NCBI GenBank assembly: GCA_030643145.1
Contig: DAOWMJ010000063.1
Span: forward strand, 1 to 9,757
Reading direction: 5' to 3'
DNA from: Candidatus Latescibacterota bacterium
GTDB taxonomy: Bacteria; Krumholzibacteriota; Krumholzibacteriia; Krumholzibacteriales; WJIX01
Length of the DNA: 9,757 bases
The translations under genes and the position numbers were made by a program. Of the stretch, positions 5,669-9,757 are shown piece by piece (the stretch's first letter is position 1; every line of letters starts with the position of its first letter). The notes beneath the pieces are model-generated. The model searched no databases. It saw only the letters and a program-made list of their open reading frames with translations, and was not told the DNA's origin.

Positions 5669-6247
5669 TTGTCGCTTATTAATTATTCGTCTCGCGAAAT
5701 AAATGTCAAGATTGTGTATTACGGTCCTGGACTCTGCGGCAAAACGACTAATATTCAATATATATATAACAAGGTTACCCCTGAAACAAAAGGAAAACTG
5801 ATTACACTCGCGACAGAAATGGATCGTACCCTTTTCTTCGATTTTTTGCCTCTCGAGCTCGGCAAGGTTAAGGGATTCAAGACTCGGTTTCACCTCTACA
5901 CCGTTCCAGGACAGGTTTATTATGACGCGAGCCGCAAGTTGATATTAAGAGGTGTTGACGGAATAGTTTTTGTGGCTGATTCTCAAACCTTACGATACGA
6001 TGCTAATATTGAGAGTCTTTATAATCTGCACGAAAATCTTGCGGAGTATAATCTAAAACTTGAAGAGATCCCATTCATTATTCAATATAATAAAAGAGAT
6101 TTGCCCGACACAATTTCGGTTGATGATCTTCAGCAGGAATTAAATCCACGCGCTTATCCGTCCTACGAAGCGGTAGCGACTGATGGAATAGGGGTATTTG
6201 ATACCTTAAAATCGGTTGCTAAATCAGTTCTGCGTAACCTTTCCTAG
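5669..6247 (+). CDS. mglA: MglA-type small Ras-like GTPase (cell polarity switch)
   Basis: The protein begins (TTG) S-L-I-N-Y-S-S-R-E-I-N-V-K and is 192 residues long, aligning without gaps to Myxococcus MglA over the parts I know. Seen: P-loop G19-P-G-L-C-G-K25-T26; R53, the intrinsic arginine finger of the family; T78-V-P-G-Q82, where MglA proteins have Thr in place of the usual Asp of small GTPases; and N141-K-R-D144 for guanine recognition. In the family the GTP form marks the leading pole and recruits motility effectors, while MglB stimulates hydrolysis. All signature residues are intact, so an active switch is likely. Short spacing and order (mglB then mglA) match the Myxococcus operon. 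What it controls here, whether type IV pili, gliding or something else, cannot be read from this window. Confidence 0.96.
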   Translation: MSLINYSSREINVKIVYYGPGLCGKTTNIQYIYNKVTPETKGKLITLATEMDRTLFFDFLPLELGKVKGFKTRFHLYTVPGQVYYDASRKLILRGVDGIVFVADSQTLRYDANIESLYNLHENLAEYNLKLEEIPFIIQYNKRDLPDTISVDDLQQELNPRAYPSYEAVATDGIGVFDTLKSVAKSVLRNLS

Positions 6248-6249
6248 TG

Positions 6250-6266
6250 CCCCCTGCAATAGGGGG
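6250..6266 (+). repeat. G/C-rich hairpin after mglA
   Basis: CCCCCT (6250-6255) and AGGGGG (6261-6266) form a perfect 6-bp stem with a GCAAT loop. With one bulged A, the flanking GTG and CAC can extend it to 9 bp. It begins two bases after the mglA stop. No T-run follows (ACACAATATTAATT), so it is a poor intrinsic terminator, but it could stabilise the 3' end of the mglBA message or act with Rho. Confidence 0.5.
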
Positions 6267-6314
6267 ACACAATATTAATTAAATTTTCTGGTTAACTGAA
6301 TTTGTCGAAAAGGC

Positions 6315-6343
6315 TTGACCCATTTCGCATGCAAGGTTATCCT
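6315..6343 (+). promoter_or_regulatory. Candidate sigma70 promoter for pgpA
   Basis: TTGACC (6315-6320; five of six consensus bases), a 17-nt spacer and TATCCT (6338-6343; four of six) lie in the 121-nt gap between mglA and pgpA. Predicted transcription would start around 6350, just before the pgpA ribosome binding site. Confidence 0.4.
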
Positions 6344-6354
6344 CTTTTTCTTTA

Positions 6355-6364
6355 GAGGAGGGAG
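6355..6364 (+). promoter_or_regulatory. Strong ribosome binding site fixing the GTG start of pgpA
   Basis: GAGGAGGGAG contains AGGAGG (6356-6361), 7 nt before GTG 6369. The open frame extends upstream to an ATG at 6315, but that lies inside the proposed promoter and has no comparable site. The strong site therefore decides for GTG 6369. Confidence 0.75.
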
Positions 6365-6368
6365 TGTC

Positions 6369-6824
6369 GTGAAAAAGCGAGTTATTACTTTTTTGGGGTC
6401 GTTTTTCTATACGGGGTTTTTCCCGTTTGCTCCCGCTACTTTTGCTACCCTGGTATGGGCTATATGCTATCTTTTTATTCCTCCCGCCGGATGGATTTTT
6501 CATTTAATAGCTCTTCTTGTAATGTTGCCGATTTCAATTTATATCTCGGATGCCATGGAAGAGTATTTTGGGCACGATGCTTCTGTGATTGTAATAGATG
6601 AATTTGTCGGCATGCAGGTAACCTTTTTTGCTATAGTCCCGTCACCTTTGACAGTGCTGGTCGGTTTTCTGCTTTTCAGGATTTTCGATATTGCCAAGCC
6701 CTTTCCGATCGACAGGTCCCAGAAAATCAGGGGTGGGTACGGTGTTGTAATAGATGATGTTATAGCCGGTTTGTATTCCTATATAATGCTGAATATCATA
6801 ATGAAATATTCTAACATACTTTAG
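6369..6824 (+). CDS. pgpA: Phosphatidylglycerophosphatase A
   Basis: PgpA dephosphorylates phosphatidylglycerol phosphate to phosphatidylglycerol in the inner membrane, the last step before cardiolipin synthesis. The 151-residue protein has the PgpA motifs: 'G-F-F-P-F-A-P-A-T' near the N-terminus, V-I-D77-E78-F-V-G81-M, 'F-R-I-F-D-I-A-K-P-F-P-I' and 'G-G-Y-G-V-V-I-D-D-V-I-A-G' near the C-terminus. Hydrophobic segments between them fit the family's membrane helices. GTG 6369 is chosen as start because of the strong ribosome binding site and the M-K-K-R beginning that it gives. The neighbour order pgpA-cinA is common in bacteria, where the two are often adjacent or co-transcribed. Identification is firm. 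Confidence 0.95.
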   Translation: MKKRVITFLGSFFYTGFFPFAPATFATLVWAICYLFIPPAGWIFHLIALLVMLPISIYISDAMEEYFGHDASVIVIDEFVGMQVTFFAIVPSPLTVLVGFLLFRIFDIAKPFPIDRSQKIRGGYGVVIDDVIAGLYSYIMLNIIMKYSNIL

Positions 6825-6894
6825 CGCGTTGGTTTTACAGTAATTTGTACATTTGAATCGTGTGGCGATGCACTATTGTTATTATACGGGGGAT

Positions 6895-7629
6895 ATGATC
6901 AAAAAATCTTACATTATACGCGTAGCCGCTCTGAAAATGGATTCTATCGAACAAAAACTCATCAAGGTTCTTGGAAATTCTTGTTTAGAAAGAATCTCGA
7001 TAATGGGGAATTTTCCCTCGGTTACGATTTCATTGCACCCCGATTCTTTTGAGAAGAAAAATATCGATTCGGTCCGTAAGGAATTTGGTAGTTATTGTTA
7101 TTCCCGCGGCGAGAATAGTTTGGAGAAAGTTGTACTTGATCTTCTGCGCGAGCAAAAATCAACTCTTTCCGTAGCTGAATCTGTTACGGGCGGATTGCTT
7201 GCTTCAACAATAGTATCAGTACCAGGCGCCAGCGATCTATTTACGGAGGGTTTTATTACATATAGCAACGAGGCAAAAATGCGTCGGCTTGGTGTGGATG
7301 CCGGAGTAATAAAAAGATACGGTGCGGTAAGTCCCGAGGTTTGCATTCAAATGGCGGGTGGGGCCGCATCTACAGCTACGGTGGATTATTCACTGTCAAC
7401 GACAGGTATAGCTGGGCCTGGAGGTTCTACCGCGGGGAAAAATGTAGGGTTGTGCTATATTGGCCTGCATTCACCGGAAGGGACTTATTGCTGGAAATAT
7501 CAGTTTAGCGGAAGTAGAGAAGATATCAGAAAAAAGATTGTTTTTTCAGCTCTCGATTTGTTAAGACTTAAACTTGAAGGTTGCGATAAGAGATTGAATT
7601 CATTTATAGAGGTTATACCGGATCAGTAA
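6895..7629 (+). CDS. cinA: CinA-family protein: middle KH-like domain plus C-terminal nicotinamide-nucleotide amidase (PncC) domain, N-terminal domain absent
   Basis: The C-terminal domain deamidates NMN to nicotinic acid mononucleotide (PncC activity, pyridine-nucleotide salvage). Its motifs are intact: A94-E-S96-V-T-G-G with the catalytic Ser, Y123 and K128 in 'T-Y-S-N-E-A-K', 'G-A-V-S-P-E' and 'T-G-I-A-G-P-G-G'. Position 97 is Val where most members have Cys. Before it, about residues 6-80 resemble the small KH-like middle domain of full-length CinA (strand 'Y-I-I-R-V', helix 'I-E-Q-K-L-I', then 'P-S-V-T-I-S-L'). The roughly 170-residue MoaB-like N-terminal domain is missing, and only 70 nt separate this start from pgpA. 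The start is uncertain: ATG 6895 has GGGGGA at very short spacing (about 2 nt), while ATG 6868 and TTG 6853 lack any site. The thpR gene follows after 25 nt. Confidence 0.9.
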   Translation: MIKKSYIIRVAALKMDSIEQKLIKVLGNSCLERISIMGNFPSVTISLHPDSFEKKNIDSVRKEFGSYCYSRGENSLEKVVLDLLREQKSTLSVAESVTGGLLASTIVSVPGASDLFTEGFITYSNEAKMRRLGVDAGVIKRYGAVSPEVCIQMAGGAASTATVDYSLSTTGIAGPGGSTAGKNVGLCYIGLHSPEGTYCWKYQFSGSREDIRKKIVFSALDLLRLKLEGCDKRLNSFIEVIPDQ

Positions 7630-7654
7630 ATATCAGGGATGCTTGAGAGTAATT

Positions 7655-8212
7655 ATGAGGTTGTTTTTCGGAGTTAAAATTTCGTTGGATCTTGGAGAGC
7701 TTGTTTGGAGAGAGATAAAAGAATCGCCGATTTACAATTCTCCCTGGCGTTGGATACCACACCGGAACTACCATTTGACTCTGAAATTTCTCGGCGAAAC
7801 TGATGAAGAGATCCTGGGTGATTTAAAAGAAGCGGCGACGCGCGTGGCCTCACAAATGGGATCCCCTTTTAGAATCAGGCTTGAGGACTTCGGGGCTTTT
7901 CCTTCCCTATCCAGGCCGCGGGTAGTTTTCTATTCTATTAAAGAAGGAAGTGGCAAGATATCTGATTTAGCAGACAGACTTAATAGAGAAATGGAGCCTC
8001 TCGGGTTTGAGAGTGAAAGACGGCCATACCACGCTCATCTCACTCTCGCGAGGATAAAGAGGAAGTTGGCGCCCTCCGTGATAGAAAAACTGAAAAGAAT
8101 TCCTTCGCTTCCTGAAAAGGCGAATCAGCGGGTAGATTCTATTATCCTGTTCAGGAGTCGCCTGAGCCCCTCAGGCGCAGCATACGAAAGAATTCACAAT
8201 TCCCCTTTATAA
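7655..8212 (+). CDS. thpR: RNA 2',3'-cyclic phosphodiesterase (2H superfamily, LigT/ThpR)
   Basis: ThpR opens RNA 2',3'-cyclic phosphates and can join certain tRNA half-molecules in vitro; its physiological substrate is unsettled. The 185-residue protein has both catalytic H-x-T-x motifs of the 2H fold: H40-L-T42-L in 'H-L-T-L-K-F-L-G' and H128-L-T130-L in 'H-A-H-L-T-L-A-R'. It also has the family N-terminus M-R-L-F-F-G-V. ATG 7655 is chosen because it gives that exact N-terminus; the upstream in-frame TTG 7643 (with AGGGA before it) would add only four residues. The cinA-thpR-recA order is widespread, so the neighbours agree. A perfect 8-bp inverted repeat lies in the codons near the 3' end (8159-8177). 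Confidence 0.95.
   Translation: MRLFFGVKISLDLGELVWREIKESPIYNSPWRWIPHRNYHLTLKFLGETDEEILGDLKEAATRVASQMGSPFRIRLEDFGAFPSLSRPRVVFYSIKEGSGKISDLADRLNREMEPLGFESERRPYHAHLTLARIKRKLAPSVIEKLKRIPSLPEKANQRVDSIILFRSRLSPSGAAYERIHNSPL
8159..8177 (+). repeat. Perfect inverted repeat inside the 3' end of thpR
   Basis: CGCCTGAG (8159-8166) and CTCAGGCG (8170-8177) form an 8-bp stem with a CCC loop about 33 bases before the thpR stop. It encodes R-L-S-P-S-G-A. No T-run follows, so it is not an intrinsic terminator; a role in mRNA stability or chance within coding sequence are both possible. Confidence 0.6.
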
Positions 8213-8227
8213 ATATTCCGATTATCA

Positions 8228-8256
8228 TTGAATAAATAATCTTTAGGTGGTATAAG
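8228..8256 (+). promoter_or_regulatory. Probable recA promoter
   Basis: TTGAAT (8228-8233; four of six), a 17-nt spacer and TATAAG (8251-8256; five of six) lie in the 119-nt gap before recA, where an SOS-type promoter is expected. Transcription would begin near 8263, leaving a leader of about 70 nt. No LexA box of the E. coli (CTGT-N8-ACAG) or Bacillus (GAAC-N4-GTTC) kind is present in the gap. Confidence 0.6.
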
Positions 8257-8264
8257 GATTTGTA

Positions 8265-8286
8265 TTGGCTTCACGATTGAAGCCGA
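8265..8286 (+). promoter_or_regulatory. Perfect inverted repeat in the recA leader (operator or hairpin)
   Basis: GGCTTCA (8267-8273), CGAT, TGAAGCC (8278-8284) is a perfect 7-bp dyad, and the outer positions 8265-8266 and 8285-8286 add a T-A and a wobble pair. It sits right at the predicted recA transcription start. It may be a repressor operator, a 5' stabilising hairpin, or a weak terminator for thpR (a T-rich stretch begins only about 8 nt later). Confidence 0.55.
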
Positions 8287-8331
8287 ATAAATCGTTTTGT
8301 TTGAACACGAGGAAGAAGTGGGAGGGTGAAG

Positions 8332-9393
8332 ATGATAAAATCGGATAAAAAAGATAATGGAAAAATAAAAGAGAAAGTAATAGACCTTGCCGTTAATCAG
8401 ATTGAGAAACAATTTGGGAAGGGTTCTATTATGCGTCTGGGTTCCAAACAGGATGTTGTAGAGGGGGATAGTATTTCTACAGGAAGCCTGGCGCTGGATA
8501 TTGCTCTTGGAGTTGGCGGAGTTCCGCGTGGCAGGATAATTGAAATATATGGACCGGAAGGTTCCGGTAAAACAACTCTTGCCTGTTCGATTGTTGCCAC
8601 TGCTCAGCGTTTAGGCGGTGTGGCTGCTTTTATTGACGCGGAGCACGCGCTTGATATCGGTTTTACCAGAAAGATCGGGGTGAATGTGGATGAACTCCTG
8701 GTATCGCAGCCGGATACCGGGGAAGAGGCTCTGGAGATCGCGGAGGTTCTTATTAGGAGCGCGGCGATAGATGTGGTGGTCATTGATTCTGTTGCGGCTC
8801 TTGTTCCATCCGCCGAGATAGAAGGGCAAATGGGCGATACTCATGTTGGGCTTCAGGCGCGCTTGATGTCCCAAGCCCTTCGTAAGATTGCCGGAGCAGT
8901 ATCGAAATCGAAAACCTGTATGATTTTTACAAATCAGATACGAATGAAAATAGGGGTTCTTTTTGGGAATCCTGAAACAACAAGCGGAGGTAATGCCCTT
9001 AAGTTTTACAGTGCTGTTCGCATGGATATCCGGCGTATAGGAAAGATAAAAGACAGGGATATTATAATCGGAAACAATACGAGGGTAAAGGTTGTTAAGA
9101 ATAAGGTCGCGCCCCCTTTCCGGCAGGCTGAGTTTGAAATTCTTTTTGATCAGGGTATCAGTATGGAAAGTGATTTGATTGAACTCGGTGTTGCCTCGGA
9201 TATTGTAACGAAGATGGGAAGCTGGTATTCTTACGGTGAGACCAGACTGGGCCAGGGGAAGGAAAACGCCAGAATTTTTCTGATAGATAATTCCGATATT
9301 CGAGATGAAATAAAAAAGAAGATCCGGGAACATTATGGTCTCGTGGCATCTCCTGAAAGGTCGAAACCGGAAAATGAGCAGTCCAGTCAGTGA
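8332..9393 (+). CDS. recA: Recombinase RecA
   Basis: RecA forms the ATP-dependent filament on single-stranded DNA for strand exchange and stimulates LexA self-cleavage. The 353-residue length is typical. Seen: the N-terminal oligomerisation helix ending '...Q-I-E-K-Q-F-G-K-G-S-I-M'; Walker A G74-P-E-G-S-G-K-T81; the 'F-I-D-A-E-H-A-L-D' strand; Walker B 'V-V-V-I-D-S-V-A-A-L'; loop L1 with 'E-I-E-G-Q-M-G-D'; 'F-T-N-Q-I-R'; loop L2 'N-P-E-T-T-S-G-G-N-A-L'; and a C-terminal domain with an acidic and polar tail. ATG 8332 is 6 nt after GGGAGG (8320-8325); the GTG at 8326 touches that site and is unlikely. The stop lies inside the recX reading frame, so recA and recX are translationally coupled. Confidence 0.99.
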   Translation: MIKSDKKDNGKIKEKVIDLAVNQIEKQFGKGSIMRLGSKQDVVEGDSISTGSLALDIALGVGGVPRGRIIEIYGPEGSGKTTLACSIVATAQRLGGVAAFIDAEHALDIGFTRKIGVNVDELLVSQPDTGEEALEIAEVLIRSAAIDVVVIDSVAALVPSAEIEGQMGDTHVGLQARLMSQALRKIAGAVSKSKTCMIFTNQIRMKIGVLFGNPETTSGGNALKFYSAVRMDIRRIGKIKDRDIIIGNNTRVKVVKNKVAPPFRQAEFEILFDQGISMESDLIELGVASDIVTKMGSWYSYGETRLGQGKENARIFLIDNSDIRDEIKKKIREHYGLVASPERSKPENEQSSQ

Positions 9394-9757
9394 GAAGCAA
9401 AGGATTACCGGCATATCACGTAAAACTGGCGGATTAAGAATAATTGAAACTTCTTCCGGCAAGAGATTCCTGGTAATAAAAAGTGCGAGAACTGAATATC
9501 TTTTAAAAACGGGGTTATTACTGTTGGATGAAGATATTAGATTGCTGGAAGGGACATTCGTGAAAGAGGGGGCGATGCGACTCGCAAAGAATCTTCTTTC
9601 AAGACGTGATAGGAGCAAATGGGAAATTTGTGATGCCCTTCTAAAAGAGGGTATAGATAGCGAAAAGATAATCGATTATACTGTTGAGATATTGGAAAAG
9701 CATGGATATCTCGATGACCGCAGATTCACATCCGGGTATATTCACTATAGGATGAAG
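9374..9757 (+). CDS. recX: Regulatory protein RecX (5' part, cut by window end)
   Basis: RecX binds RecA filaments and limits their extension and activity. The frame opens at ATG 9374, overlaps the last 20 bases of recA in a different frame, and runs without a stop to the window end (128 codons). It begins M-S-S-P-V-S-E-K-Q-R-I-T. The N-terminal part has the beta-rich lead typical of RecX ('I-T-G-I-S-R-K', '...K-T-G-L-L-L-L'). The first three-helix repeat follows, with the hallmark 'L-L-S-R-R-D-R-S-K-W-E-I' and 'L-E-K-H-G-Y-L-D-D-R-R-F'. The ribosome site before 9374 is weak (CCGGAAA), so translation probably depends on ribosomes ending recA. The recA-recX order is classical. Confidence 0.93.
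   Translation, partial: MSSPVSEKQRITGISRKTGGLRIIETSSGKRFLVIKSARTEYLLKTGLLLLDEDIRLLEGTFVKEGAMRLAKNLLSRRDRSKWEICDALLKEGIDSEKIIDYTVEILEKHGYLDDRRFTSGYIHYRMK

Noticed and set aside
6853..6894. Promoter or leaderless start before cinA based on TATTAT at 6880-6885.
   Set aside because: The nearest -35-like TTGAAT (6853-6858) is 21 nt away, outside the usual spacing, and no other support exists.
8611..9618. 335-codon open frame on the - strand opposite recA and recX.
   Set aside because: It is an antisense shadow of two firmly identified genes, and its product shows no recognisable domain; long antisense frames are common opposite recA-like codon patterns.
1..9757. Search for CRISPR repeats, insertion sequences, integrase sites or defence genes.
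   Set aside because: No regularly spaced repeats, transposase or integrase frames, or nuclease/toxin motifs are visible. The tRNA genes have no duplicated 3' ends that would mark an integration site; the similar 3' ends of the two Ser tRNAs are explained by shared tRNA identity.

Overview
The window (about 45% GC by eye) is a chromosomal, mostly housekeeping segment from a bacterium. Every convincing gene lies on the + strand. A lipoprotein with a clear lipobox, a DUF4900-like (pilus-associated) fragment and an MglA/MglB polarity switch point to a Gram-negative, delta-proteobacterium-like or FCB/candidate-phylum lineage. No taxonomic marker here is decisive, so this is inference from gene content and order.

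Layout. 1-387: the 3' end of a DUF4900-like protein. 388-587: a 200-nt gap holding a sigma70-type promoter. 588-1310: a lipoprotein gene whose stop overlaps the start of tadA (TAATG). 1767-2348: three tRNA genes (Ser-GGA, Ser-CGA, Ala-CGC) and a large-type SRP RNA; the first tRNA begins inside the end of tadA. 2381-5128: dnaX, ybaB and recR, the clamp-loader/recombination block. 5155-6247: mglB and mglA. 6369-6824: pgpA. 6895-8212: a cinA/pncC gene lacking the usual N-terminal domain, then thpR. 8213-8331: recA promoter region with a perfect inverted repeat. 8332-9757: recA and the 5' part of recX, overlapping by 20 nt and cut by the window end.

How the genes relate. tadA, tRNA-Ser, SRP RNA, dnaX, ybaB and recR form a deeply conserved neighbourhood also known from Bacillus. 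It joins translation (tRNAs, wobble deaminase), protein targeting (SRP RNA) and replication/repair (DnaX, RecR). cinA-thpR-recA-recX is a second classic repair-associated order. Between them sit the MglB-MglA switch and PgpA, the last step of phosphatidylglycerol synthesis. Small gaps and start/stop overlaps suggest long co-transcribed units, with added promoters proposed before the lipoprotein gene, pgpA and recA.

I see no mobile element, CRISPR array, defence system or clearly novel multi-gene system. The points most worth a second look are A_AAA_AAG slippery heptamers in dnaX, the tadA/tRNA-Ser overlap, the N-terminally reduced CinA, the inverted repeat in the recA leader, and an MglBA pair keeping the signature residues of the Myxococcus switch.
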